A DNA stretch of 44,022 nucleotides from Protostelium mycophagum. Lineage: Eukaryota > Evosea > Variosea > Protosteliida > Protosteliaceae. The stretch lies in assembly GCA_002081555.1 (NCBI GenBank), contig MZNV01002919.1:1-44022 (forward strand), written 5' to 3'. Of this stretch, positions 1 to 11,662 are shown in pieces; position 1 is the stretch's first letter, and each line of letters begins with the position of its first letter. The position numbers and the translations under genes are program-made. A model generated the notes under the pieces. That model had not been told where the DNA came from. It made no database searches and saw nothing but the letters and a program-made list of their open reading frames with translations.

Positions 1-676
1 TAAATCAGTTATCCATGTTCAACACCAAAGTGAGCACACAGGAGATTCAACAGCTTAAAACTGCTTTGAATATTAACCATTGATTTATTGATCAGTTGTT
101 CAACCTGGTGAATGAATGAACAGCGCAATTTCCTGTTTCTCTCTCACAGGAAAACAATTGGGATGCACTCAAAAAATGGCATACTTGGACAACCAAATCA
201 CAGGCATCACATGACATCTCAACGTGAAACCATCACCTGTGTTCAAAAGGCTGATAACTCTGCTTTGGTTGCCTTGGACACTACCATGTATACAAAAGCA
301 GTTTGAGTCTTTGACATAATAAGGGCACATTATTGCTGTTTGAACATAAAATAAATTATTCTTAGCTTTGCCCTTTCAATCCCTGTTCTATTTTTCTGAC
401 TAGAAGTGAAATAGTCACAGTACCTTGTGCTGTGATTTGTGACTTTATCAATTTTTCTTGCTGGTCTGGCAATATTGACTTTGTTGATTTTCTATCTTGC
501 CAGTCCAACAACCAATCCACAAGTAAGAGCATATTTTATTATTTCGAACATTTGTCAGTGGGTGTCTGCTTGCGTGGCAATTCAGAGTTGGAATTTGTTC
601 CAGGAACAGGCAACCCCGATGACGAGTTGATGCTGCTTGCACCCCCTAACTCTTTCAGCCACTTTTCAAAGAAAAT
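1..676. other. unassigned left edge, 3' side of the FIBP gene
   Basis: No gene is supported here. A plus-strand open stretch at about 439-630 encodes a hydrophobic run (FLAGLAILTLLIFYLAS) but has no ATG start, and no family is recognised. Part of this may be 3' UTR or a terminal exon of the minus-strand FIBP gene, because a possible splice donor (GGTGAG) lies just before that gene's stop. Confidence 0.3.
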
Positions 677-3391
677 TCAAAGAGATATCTCACCTGTGAT
701 CTGTACACTATGTATATGTAAAACAAACTCCCGTATCCCGTCGACAAATTTACTCCAAGTGGGGGAGAACCTTTGTTTCAACCTCGGCTGTATGTTGACT
801 CGTTGTAGAAGCGTCTCAAAAGGTGGACCGCTGAGAGCTATAAATAGCATGCTGATGTCCTCTTTTGACATTCCCATCTTGATGAGTACGTCTGTCACCT
901 TCTCCTCTATATCCTCAAAGATGTCTTCGAACTCTTTCGTCTACAACTAGTCAGAAAATCTTGTACAAGCAAGTGCGCCTATTTTTAGCAAATCCGTATC
1001 AAAACACCACGAAAAGCTGTCATAATTCCAAGCTGCAGCACTACAACAGAAGTGGCACTTACTTTTAGCATTCCTGCACCTATATTTAGCAACACTTTGA
1101 TGACCAAGAGAAACTTTTCACTCAGTTTGCCCAGCTTATGTCCGTCTACATTATCTCGTTTTAGATGATCTACAACGAGGGCTCTGAACGTTTCCAAGTG
1201 TGATTTTTCGCTCAGAAGATAAGTACGCAGGTCTCTGAATCAATATTAATAATGATTATTTATATATTATTATAATTTTGGACTATTTTTAAACTTGACT
1301 TTGTATGCGCCAAGTGTTTCTCTGCCGACAAAAAAATCTAATAATAAAATACACTAACAACGCACACCAAACAATAAATGTGTATTGGGATACATCAAAA
1401 GTATGTTTATTGCTCTGCTGCAACATTTCTGATGTCGTTTGTGCATGTCTTTAGTGATTCGCGGCAAAGCCACCAACAAGTCCGAAATACCCCTCAATGC
1501 CACATCACCACATCATGTGACAGAAGTTTACCTCAGGTCCTCTTTAAACCTCTGGCTGATGTCTATCTGGTGTTTGTCTTGCGTCCATCTGTTCATCATG
1601 ATGGAGGCGAAATACTCTAAATCTCTGGCTTGTAGAAACCGAAGACGCTTGTCATCTGTCTCGATCTGGTGGTAGCATAGAAATATGTTGCGGGCGTATC
1701 TCCTGAAATTCATATGAGTTCTCTCATCAAATGGATTGGCATAAGGTGTATTGCTTACTTGCCACAATTTAACGAAGACATATAAAAAACACTAGAAGGC
1801 ACGCATCTTCGTGACAAAGGCACAAAAAACTTTGTTTACACCGGCATATTTGGCCGTGTTGAGATACAAATTTTATTGTATTATTTATGTTTGCACCGTG
1901 TCACAAATCACCCAACAGGTGCAACAAAATACATCTGCCTCTTTGCCTCAAAACAAAATACATCTTGCGTATCTCTTTGCGGCTTTGCTGCAAAATAAAT
2001 TGAATGAATACCCAGATGTTCAAAGATGAAATCTCACTCTGCTAACCGTGGTGGAAGTAAAAAATGCCTTTGGAGCTCCTCTCCAATGGTGCCTTCTATC
2101 TTCCCTTCACGTATTCTCTCGGTTACTACCGTGTAAATCCGCTTCAAGTTGTCAAACTGTCGCCTAGCAACGGTGAGCGGGATTCGCATCCGTTCGCAGG
2201 TTTCGTCGAGGCCGCTGCGATTGCGATTTTTGAGTTTTCTGCCGGCCAAAAGTCTTATGATATCGTTGTTTATGGCATAGTACCTGCCATGGTGTCATTA
2301 AGATGTCATGATATACGCGAAGATTCCTGTGTCAGTACACTCTTTTAGAGCATCTACAATGAACAAAGTTGTATTAGAATGAGAAACAAATTTAATTATT
2401 TGACACAAGGTCTTGCTGTCCTAACCAAGTGTATTCACCATTTATATTGCTATTGCCACATTGTCTAAAAGCCAAAAGAATAAATCCAAGTACCTCTTGA
2501 CGAGCTCTTTAAAGACGGGCTCCTCCATCACGACCAAGGACTGCATGTCCAGCAGATCAGGGTGTTGTAGATACCTCTCTACAAGCTCAAAGTTACGAAA
2601 CTGGTCGTAGGTCTCTCTCGTCATTGCACCTGGAGAATTCGACAATGTTCAGAGATTTTGATCAGAAAATTCTGGGAATTGATGTGGAGTTTTCTTGTGA
2701 AGGTTCTCGGAAAATTCGTGGAAAGTTCTGAAGATCTTACTGGTGATGATATTTGAATCAAAAGTGGTGCTGGTGAAAGCCGCTCTTCGCTGTGTAGCCG
2801 CTTGTTTCGCTGTTGATTTTAAAAATTGTTAAAATATTTATTTTGAAGCATGATTCTTAATTAACAAGATGAATCATGCTTCGAAATTCTGTGCTTTGAG
2901 CAAAACAGTGCTAAGATTGGAGACAATCTTTATGGGATCGATCGTCATGGTGTTGGACAGAAGATGTAACATACCAGAATTTCCTGCGAGCCAAGACTCG
3001 AACAATCCTTGATCAATCAAAATGGGACTTGTCACAAACACATCTAACATAAGTTTCTCCTTCTTCCACTGAGATCAGAGTCATCATTTGTCTTGATTGT
3101 TTTGAATCATGTTAGCGCCCGAAGGCGGAAGAAAATGATGACCGAATTTGGTATTGAGATTTTCACCTGCTGATGCATGTTTCCAAAAGCAGAAGCCTTC
3201 CAACTGTCTTCTAGATCGTTCGTGATCTTCTTCATGTCCTCTTTCACTTTCACTTCATTTTTAGAGTCTTTATGATACTGCTGCTGAAAATCCATTGGGC
3301 GATCTATCGAAGGACGCCGCGGTGAAGCCGCCGGTAAGGCGAGGGAGACATCTTCTCTTGATCCCGAGCCACCACCTCTCACGACTTCCAT
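677..3391 (-). CDS. FIBP: FIBP homologue (acidic FGF intracellular-binding protein family)
   Basis: Multi-exon gene. Hand-spliced pieces follow animal FIBP in order: LMLDVFVTSPILIDQGLFE (FIBP: ELDIFVGNTTLIDEDVY), then YDQFRNFELVERYLQHP, then LVKRYYAINN, then the strongest block, TVARRQFDNLKRIYTVV followed by LQRHFLLPPRLA (FIBP: CRRQFDNFKRVFKVVEE, IQQHFLLSDRLA), then LEYFASIMMNRWT and a C-terminal helical block ending RFSPTWSKFVDGIREF. Exon 1 is 3167-3391, exon 2 is 2975-3068 and exon 3 is 2741-2809, with matching phases. The start is the first ATG at 3391; it adds about 75 charged residues before the conserved region that animal FIBP lacks. The junction near 2034/1790 did not resolve in phase, so a small exon may be missing. 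FIBP binds acidic FGF in animals; its role in a protist is unknown. Identity is strong; the C-terminal end is less certain. Confidence 0.85.
2842..2886. repeat. perfect 12-bp hairpin in a FIBP intron
   Basis: GAAGCATGATTC (2845-2856) is followed 14 nt later by its exact reverse complement GAATCATGCTTC (2871-2882). The flanks extend the pairing (TTT before, GAAA after). It lies inside the intron 2810-2974 of the FIBP gene. Confidence 0.8.
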
Positions 3392-3581
3392 ATATTACAG
3401 ACGTATCTGTGATCAGTTACAACCTACACGTATTCTCTCTGTCGTGTGAGCCTTGACTTACTCTTCTGTGATCGTCAGGCCTCTGATATTTTATTGTTGA
3501 TGTTTCGCGGTTTTGAAGATAAACAACTCCCACTTCATGAAAAAACAATCAATTTGATCTCTTTTATTTCACAATGCATCC

Positions 3582-4934
3582 TCAAAAGATGAAGGCAGCA
3601 GCCAAAAGGCAGAGTGCGCTCACAGATAACACTGCAGCTCCGTTTTGTGGTCTGGCGACAGTGGGATCGACAAAGAATGTGACGCTTGTATCGGGTGTCT
3701 CAACCGTTGTGAGAACTACCACCTCCTGTGTGCTGGATGTTGTCGGTGGGGAGACAACGGATGAAGTTGTGGGGACTTCAGAGACAGAGGGGGTCACTGG
3801 GGTGCTCGAGGTGGTAGCGACAAAAGAGCTGCTGGTAGAGCTGGTTGTTGAAGAGGTGGTCGATGACGTGGTGGAAGAGGTTGTAGATGAGGTGGTTGAA
3901 GACACCACGGGAGGAACGAAGCCACCCATGCGAACAGCGGGCACATTTTGTCCAGATGGGTAAGGAGTCTGGCTGCAGTCCATGGTGAAGGAGGCCTTGG
4001 GGGTTCTGTCGGCGTTGAACAGACCGAAAGAGGTCTCGATGGGTCCTTGAGCTTGCTTCCACAGCTCATCGTGATGTTCAAACCAGAAGTAGTTGATGTT
4101 GTTGGCGTTGGCCCAGCAAACGAAGCTTTGGAGGTACTTCTGTTGGTTCTCTACGGAAGGGATGGCGAAGGCTTGTCTGTCTCCTTGTGTGGGCCAGCCA
4201 GTCTCGCCAAGCCAGATGGACTTTCCTTGAGCGATGGTTCCCATGTAGGAGAAATGGCTTTGCATGGCAGCAAGACCGTCTTCGGGGACAGAACCCTCCC
4301 AGAAGGTGAAAGCTGAAAACATGAGAAAATGGGGGATGTCGTATTTCTTACCGTTGAACATAACGACGTCCATCTCTGAAACGAGATCGGCGGGTTGCTT
4401 GAAGTATACGTCTGTGTGGGTAACAGGGACGTTGGTGATGCCCAAGCTCTGTAATAAGGACTTGGTCTGGCGGATTCCGCTGATCAAATTGTTGACTGTC
4501 TCTTGGGCTGTAGCATCTGAAGCTCTAGTAAAACGTCAGAAAGAAGTCAGATGAAGAAAGTTTTACCTGTAGATGTCTTCGGAACCAACTGTGATACCGA
4601 TAACACTATCGAAACTAAATCCCATTCCCTTCAACTGTTGAATCTTGGCAAGCTCGCGAGGGAAATCATCTCCGGCGTTCATTCCCCAGAAGAATGAGAG
4701 AGGAAGCCCGTCTCTGGCAGCTTGGAGGGACCATTGGGCACCGTCACAAGCGATCAGAGAGAAGATCTTGACTGCTTGAGCGTAGGTGGCGATCTGTCTC
4801 CAGTCTTCTAAAACTTGCTCGTAACTGGGGCAAGATCCGTCAGGATTCTGAAAGCCATAGTTGATTCCTCTAAGATTAACGGGTCCGGCAGTGATGATGG
4901 CAAAGAATAAGGTGAGTACTAATAATACTTTCAT
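3582..4934 (-). CDS. GPI-type GH17 glucan endo-1,3-beta-glucosidase
   Basis: Three exons (4567-4934, 4352-4524, 3582-4312) give a protein of about 423 residues. The start at 4934 gives a signal peptide (MKVLLVLTLFFAIITAG); upstream ATGs would bury it. The mature N-terminus has the GH17 strand motif LRGINYGFQ. The acid/base Glu is in GITVGSEDIYR (families usually show VGNE) and the nucleophile Glu is in WLGETGWPTQG. After the catalytic domain comes a Ser/Thr-rich spacer of repeated TTSS units, then a hydrophobic C-terminus (LSVSALCLLAAAFIF), as in GPI-anchored fungal cell-wall glucanases. Expected role: cleaving or remodelling beta-1,3-glucan at the cell surface, for wall or cyst construction or for digesting fungal prey. 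Introns are 42 and 39 nt. The family call is strong; the choice between host wall and prey is inference. Confidence 0.92.
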
Positions 4935-5176
4935 GGTCGTCGTGGTGTGGTAGTGTTGTGATGAACGTGTTGTGGACTTGGATGAAAGAAAGTGAGCAAC
5001 GGTGCTCTCATCATCTTGTGTGCTGTGGAACGCGATGATACGAAATCTTGTGGAAAACTCGGTTGGTTTCGTCAATTTCTGCGACAGTTACCGTGCACAA
5101 GTTCTCGTATGCAAAGGAGAACATACTTCTCGTCATGAGATTTCGATCCGAACCGACAGCATCCCGCAACATCTTC

Positions 5177-5362
5177 TTAGATTCCCATCTTCTTTGATAT
5201 CTCAGCTTTAATACACGAAAGAGCACCTTCCACAGTTGAAATCATAAACAAATCCATAAATATTTCCAGACGTTTATCTTTATGTTTTGTTGCCGGAATT
5301 TCCACCGTTATTAAAATAAAGGTTTCGCCCTCTTTGAGAAGAATATTGCAACACACGTCCAT
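5177..5362 (-). CDS. unrecognised short ORF, possible exon
   Basis: An ATG at 5362 opens about 61 residues (start MDVCCNILLKEGETFILITV, end EISKKMGI). Just upstream on the minus strand is a possible 3' splice site (TTTTATAG) followed by an in-frame FFIDGSAMDVCC, so this may be one exon of a longer gene. A second open stretch in another frame continues to about 5011. No family is recognised, and no phase-consistent join to that stretch was found. It lies between the GH17 start and the LRR receptor start, so it could also be chance. Confidence 0.25.
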   Translation of the reverse strand: MDVCCNILLKEGETFILITVEIPATKHKDKRLEIFMDLFMISTVEGALSCIKAEISKKMGI

Positions 5363-5592
5363 CGCGCTTCCATCAATAAAGAACTATAAAAGTTGATTAT
5401 TGATGTGTGGATGGTGGGGTGAAGTGATGAGGCGAAAGTCGCCCTCAGGGACCGCAACAAATTTCAATTTTCTGCTAGTTTTCGCGCAACAAAAGACAAG
5501 ATCATCACACCAATATCTCATACACGCTTTATCTCTGGCTCCTCTGGTAACCATTTCTTCAGGGCTGTTTTGTTGACATACTTGAAGGGGCG

Positions 5593-8500
5593 ATGACTTT
5601 CCATCATCTTTGTTTAATTCTATTCACGCTTTTTATATGTGCTGTTTCTGCAGATTCTGAGACGATTTTACAAGAGTTCTTTATCTCGACAGGAGGTGAC
5701 ACAATTTAAAACAGTTTTGTTCTCATTTGAGCAGGTAATAGATGGACAAATTCAACTGGATGGTCTGGCACAGACGTATGCAATTATTATGGCATCATGT
5801 GCACCGATAATCAAGTGAGCGGCCCTCGCTCAACACTTTAACATTTCTGACACCACAGATTACGAGCATCAACTTACCCAATAATGACCTACGAGGAAAT
5901 ATATCCACTTCTCTGTCCACTCTCACACAATTAACCTTTCTGAATCTCTCTGGAAACATTTTAACGGGGACGATACCTGATCTCAACGCCCTCACAAGCC
6001 TTGTCACTTTGGATTTTTCCTCGAATCGACTTCAACAAACCTCTCTTGAGGTGAGTTACATCAAGGATACGGGCTTTTATTTGTAAGATCATGTCTTGTG
6101 CCCTCTGCGTATCTTCCATTTGATTGATGATAATGATCACAAGTGAACTGCTGACGTGGCACCAAAAAGTCTTCGAACCTTGCTGAACCATTCAGTTCAT
6201 CCAGAGATGTACAGCGCTCCAAACATTAATATTATTTAACAACAGCTTGGTCCTGGAGAACTTCGACCAGGTCACCTCGCTCACAAACTTACGCACGCTT
6301 GACTTATCTTCTAACGTCCTCTACAACGATCTGCCCTCACTTCGTACGTTCTTTTTATTATTATATATTATATTATGTTTTAATCTCATTTTATTTCATT
6401 CATTGTTGATGAATGCAGAGACACTGACACAATTAACTTTTGTCAATCTATCAAGGAACTCATTGATGGGGACAATATCACCCGCTGTTGTAGATACACT
6501 CCAATACTTGGACCTGTCACTGAATTATTTCTCTGGAGATATGCCATCTTTTGGAAATCTACAACGATTAATTTATTTGGATATTTCAGCGAACAATATC
6601 ACTGGAAATGAAATCCAATCACTTACTGCTCCCAATCTGACGGTGAGTAATTTTCGAAGAATATTTTGGCGGGAAAAGTGGACTCGTTGTAGATGATTAA
6701 ATAAATAAAATTTTTCAGTACGTAAACGTCTCGGGCAATTCAATATCGGGGAATTTGGTAGCAATACCTCCTGCTGACGTCATCGACTTTTCGGATAATT
6801 TTTTCTTTGGACAACTGCCTCTCTTTACAACGAGCCGAACAACAAAAACATTGGATTTATCGGGGAATCAATTATCCGGGAGTTTACCTGATGACATCGG
6901 GGCCATTTTCCCCCAACTGCAGGTTTTGGACTTTTCGCGGAATAATTTTACCGGGGGGATTCCCACATCCTTAAGCGGGATCTACAACTTGACGTATTTG
7001 GACGTTTCGGATAATTTATTGACGGGGGAAATTCCTCCTATGGGGGAGCTTCTCAATCTACAATTCCGTAAGTTTTTAAATCACTTTAATATTTATCTTC
7101 AATAATTACACTGCAGCTTTGCCGCCTCCACATTTATTTTCCACTTATGAGTACTGTTAACTCACCACAGTTGATTTTTCAAACAATTTATTGACCGGAA
7201 ATTTGCCTTCGAGTGTATCAGAGATAACTACACTTCGACACGTCGACTTTTCCGCGAATAATTTGGATGGAGTTCTACCCACTCTTAACTCCCCCCAACT
7301 TAATCTCTTGAGACTGTCATCCCTGGGTTTATCCGGAAACCCGAGTTTTCTCTGGAATTTACGGTAAACACATCGTTGTAGATGGGGTCATGTGTACTGA
7401 CTGTTCCAGGAATTTGAATTATTTGGATATTTCGCGGAATCAATTTGAGGGGACAATACCATCAACAGTTTCCTTCAACCCGATTTATTTTGATGTCAGC
7501 CGAAATGATTTTTCGGGGTCTGTACAATTTCTGAGTTCATTCGAATCAACTAGGGTTCGTATTTTTATCTGACACCGGGTAATTGATGACGTGTAGTACC
7601 TTAATTTATCCGGAAACGCGTTCAGCGGAACGGTGGGCGACATACCAAATATGTTGACTTATTTGGATTTGAGCAGCAACAGGTTGTCAGGACAAGTATG
7701 TGATTTGTTCATTGCACAAGACTCAACATTTTTTTTTTAATTCTCATCATTAGAATTTAATGGCATACTGACACATACGTTATGGCAAAGCCATAAGACG
7801 TAACACTCAACCAAATATATATAAATTTCGGCGTTGGCGATTTATTACAAAAGAATCTTCCGAAGATATAACTCACAAAAACAGTTTCCCGGCATATTCA
7901 GTGACATCTTCTTGCTCCAAATCAACATTAGCCACAATCGGTTCTCAGGAACCACCCCCTTCACCGGCAGCCCTCTACAACTCTATGACGTCAGCTACAA
8001 TATGTTCCAACAACTCGGAGTCAACTTGTTGGCTGTGTCAACGTGTGACGCGAGTAATAACCCTTTCATATGTCCGGTGCAGAGCAATTTATTTGCAAGG
8101 TGCAGAGCTTCCTGTGTTGTGAGTATTGAAATTTCTCGGAATTTTCTTGTATTTATTCTTGGAATGTCGACTGATTCTTCAACGTCGACAATTTTTACGC
8201 ATTAAGGAACGAACGAAATGCAATACTCCATATGCTTAGACAACATAAACACCGTAATATTTTTCCCAAAACTGCAGAGTCATTGAAAAATAATATTTCG
8301 CAATAGAAGATACAAACACATATTTCGGCTCTGCCGCATTCACTGCAGTTCGTTCACAACAAGCAACAAAAAATGACACTCTGTGTATCACAAAGAAGTA
8401 CATTCCGTGATAAAAATGACATTGGACAGGTGCCGGATCAATCGACCGCAACCGTGCGAATCATTCTTGACGGCGATGTCTCTTCCTTTCAGAGTATGCC

Positions 8501-10881
8501 GTTCATCAACGACTTGGCTACTTCACTTAACGTTTCTACGTCCAGATTTAGGTAGATTTCGACTTATCCAAGGTTTTCATTGTGGTTTCTGTTTTTAACA
8601 ATTGCATCAGAGCGTATTTGTGTCGATAGAAGCTGCAAAACAAAATTATAATTTGATGGATGTGGCCATTTAAATACATAAATCGTATCAGCATTGATTG
8701 ACAAGTACAGAATATTAAATATATTCTCGGGAAGTGTTATTATAGACTTGCTCGTGTCACCGCCATCTCCTTCCGATGTTAACCAAGGTTCGGCTGCCTA
8801 CATTGTGAACGCGATATTGAGAATATATACCCCCAACAGGTCCTCCATCAACAACCAACAGGTGATTATTCCACGAAATCTCTCGGAAATTTCATCGAAA
8901 TAGTGAAATTTCTAGGTGATTGCGGTGGGGGAGATTCCCATGGGCGGGGGTCGGGGGCTGTCAGCCGGTGCTATTGTCGGAATAGTATTGGGATCTGTTG
9001 CCGGATTAATTATTCTTGCCCTTCTAATCACCTTCTTCGCTTTCAGATACCACAAAAAAACCCCGCAGAAGCCCGGAAATTTCGAGGAATTTTCGAACGA
9101 GGAGAGCGATAAGGCCTACAGTGATGATTTATTGCCCGGTCTCGTTGTAGAAGGAGTGGTGGCCCAGGGAAGCGGGGGAAGATTGTACAGAGGCATGTGG
9201 TACGTGATGAATTTTCACCGAAATTTCACTGAATCTTTCAGGAGGGAGAATACCGTCATCATGAAGCCCGTGCGCGGGCTTATCCCCGGACCAAAGAACA
9301 TCTTCGAACAACAAGAGATGCATCAATTGATGTGAGCGAATCATTTCATATATAAAAGCTCAAAAGACTACAAACATCCGCCCACAACAATCCTTTGACT
9401 GTTTGCAGTTTGCTCCCAGAACATAAGAACGTGACGCGGGTCGTGGGATGTTACGAGATGAATGACACTCTTTACGCCGTGTCAGAATTCATTCCCAGGG
9501 GATCCCTCGACGTAAACTTGAGGCGAGGTGATGAGGTCATCACAGATGACGCCATGATCCTCATCGCATTCGATGTATGTAAGGGGATACTCCACCTGCA
9601 CACCCAGTCCTTCACTTTGAGACCGTAAGTCATTCAACCTGAATTTTTGGCGGGAAAAGTTTGTGGCTGCAAATTTCAATACTTGCCCACCTTGATAATC
9701 GAAAATATTGATGTAGTATTTATAGTGATTGGACAATCTCTGACATACTACTGGACGATGACCTCAGAGCAAAGGTGTGACCTCATGAAATTTCATCGAA
9801 ATTTCGTGACATGACAGGTCAATAATTACGGATTCGCCGGAAGGACTTGGAATCCGCGGAAGTTTAGAGCTCCAGAGTTATGCGATATCTCATCACCAAA
9901 AAATGTACATCCGTCTTCTAATGTGTGGAGTTATGGTATGGCATTGTGGCAGATGTATTGCCACGGAGCAGGTGATATTCTGTTATACTGACACATTTGA
10001 CACATGTCAGAACCGCCAGAAGAGTTGATCAGCGGTGATGCCAAACCAAACAGGCCTGGTCGGTGTCCAGATGCTATTTTTAGTATCATTACGAGGGTAA
10101 AAAATCTGGTATCTCTGCAAGTTGATTGTTAACACAACGGCAATTACAATTCAACCTTGGTATTTATTTATGCCTGACACACGATCAGTGTACAGAGAAG
10201 ATCGCCACAAAGAGGCCCACTTGTCTCGATATATACCATGAGCTATTATACCATTACCCTGCACTCCTGAACCCCTTCCAAGAGCAACAGAACCAGATCC
10301 TGAATGCTAGAAAGAAGATGCACCACAGCAACCGCGCCGAGAGAGATAGACAGGTGATGCGCCTCACATGACATGGCTTCTGACGCAACTAGGCCGCGAC
10401 CCTCAACGAAAATTCGTCACGAAGACACTTGCTATTTGCCGCACAAAAAGAGTCGGCAAAGAGTAGAAGTTGGAGCAGCTTGATGCGAGTGAAGGATAGT
10501 GAATTGGCACAAAGTCCTAGCAGTTCAAAGGCCCTTGACTTATCACCGTCAACAGAATCGAGCACGTCTCCTCACAAGGTGAGGCCGTTCATTTTATTCA
10601 GCCCTTGATGTTTATAAACACGTGTTTGCCCAAAAAGTCATGCCGCAACACAGAGACATCAATCTAACAATATCCAGTACGATAGAAGAGAAGTCAAACC
10701 GCAGTCACCTGTTAGCTCAGGATCAGCTTATTTCTCTTCTGTGGGGACACCTGTCAACATTGAATCACCAGATAACGCACACAAGGCCATAGCTCTGAGA
10801 TCACCAAAAGACGAGAGAGACATGCACGGTTCCTCAGCCATATTCTTTTCCCCAATGACATCGCCGAAAAAGCGAAGATAA
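5593..10881 (+). CDS. LRR receptor-like protein with a cytoplasmic pseudokinase domain
   Basis: About 17 or more small exons. The start at 5593 gives a signal peptide (MTFHHLCLILFTLFICAVSA). An N-terminal cap (RWTNSTGWSGTDVCNYYGIM) resembles plant LRR-receptor caps. A long array of plant-type LRRs follows (LDLSGNQLSGSLPDDIG, LDFSRNNFTGGIP, LDVSDNLLTGEIP). A Cys-rich LRR end (CDASNNPFICPVQ) closes the array, then a spacer at about 8427-8870 (VRIILDGDVSSF, GSVIIDLLVSPP). The membrane helix is AIVGIVLGSVAGLIILALLI at about 8964-9030, followed by basic residues. The kinase-like part keeps a Gly loop (GSGGRLYRG), a beta3 Lys (TVIMKPVRG) and an APE-like RAPEL. The HRD region reads LRPDWTISDILL and the DFG site reads NNYGFAG, so catalysis is unlikely. 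The tail is Ser/Lys-rich and ends SPKKRR. Probable surface receptor signalling through partners; ligand unknown. Exon edges near 7570-7900 and 8205-8430 are approximate. Confidence 0.82.
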
Positions 10882-11662
10882 ACGCAACTGTGTGATTTTT
10901 ATTGTGAATATAACACTAAGATGGCTGCTCTTGTCTAATAATGAATTGTGCACAATACTCTCAAGAAGTTTTCTTGCGTAATAGATTGGGAGTTAATCGA
11001 TTGAAGTGTCTCTTGTCACCTGCACCGCTAAAGAACAGAATGCTCTTGGACCATTGTTCGAATTTCACAGATGTATCCGAAAATGGGCAATAACTGCTCT
11101 GTTTTCTTTCGTATAAATTCTTCACGCTGTAATTATTATAATAATTATAATTATATCATAATAGTTCATCATCTTCCTCAAGTCTAATCAACACGATATT
11201 CAAGACATTCGAAATAAATGAAATATTTAATAAAATTTTACCAAAAAGAATAAAACTTGAGTGAATTGATGGTGTTGTCTTCTGGGCACGAATTGAGCAT
11301 GTGATAAATTCCAACTCAATTAACAGGTAACATTTTATAATAAGAGTGATCTTGGTGTTGTTGTTCTCAAGTTCCTTTGGTTCATCTGTCTTAATGGTGA
11401 TCCTGAGACCTTATCTTTGGCATCTTTTGGTGTTGCCACCTGTCCCATCATCAATCCACAGAGATGGAAATCATGATGCTCACTTTTTTAGTGGGTGATG
11501 CTTGTGGACCCTCGGTCATCTTTATAGTGTCTGAACTCGGCTTCCATGATGGTTGCATCGACTTCCTCTTGCTTTTCAAGTCACCTTTGTATGTCAGACC
11601 TCTGCATAACGAAACTTTATCTACTTGGAGAACTCTCATCAACAGAGTAGCCCCCTCCCACT
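10882..11662. other. intergenic, AT-rich
   Basis: This lies between the converging LRR receptor and coiled-coil genes. AT-rich stretches occur around 11125-11250. A minus-strand open frame at 11451-11642 (ends KKVSIMISISVD) could be an alternative terminal exon of the coiled-coil gene. Nothing else is recognised. Confidence 0.4.

Noticed and set aside
3574-3963. Plus-strand ORF of 129 codons rich in Val/Glu
   Set aside because: It is the antisense of the Ser/Thr-rich spacer of the GH17 gene, whose signal peptide, catalytic motifs and GPI tail support the minus strand.
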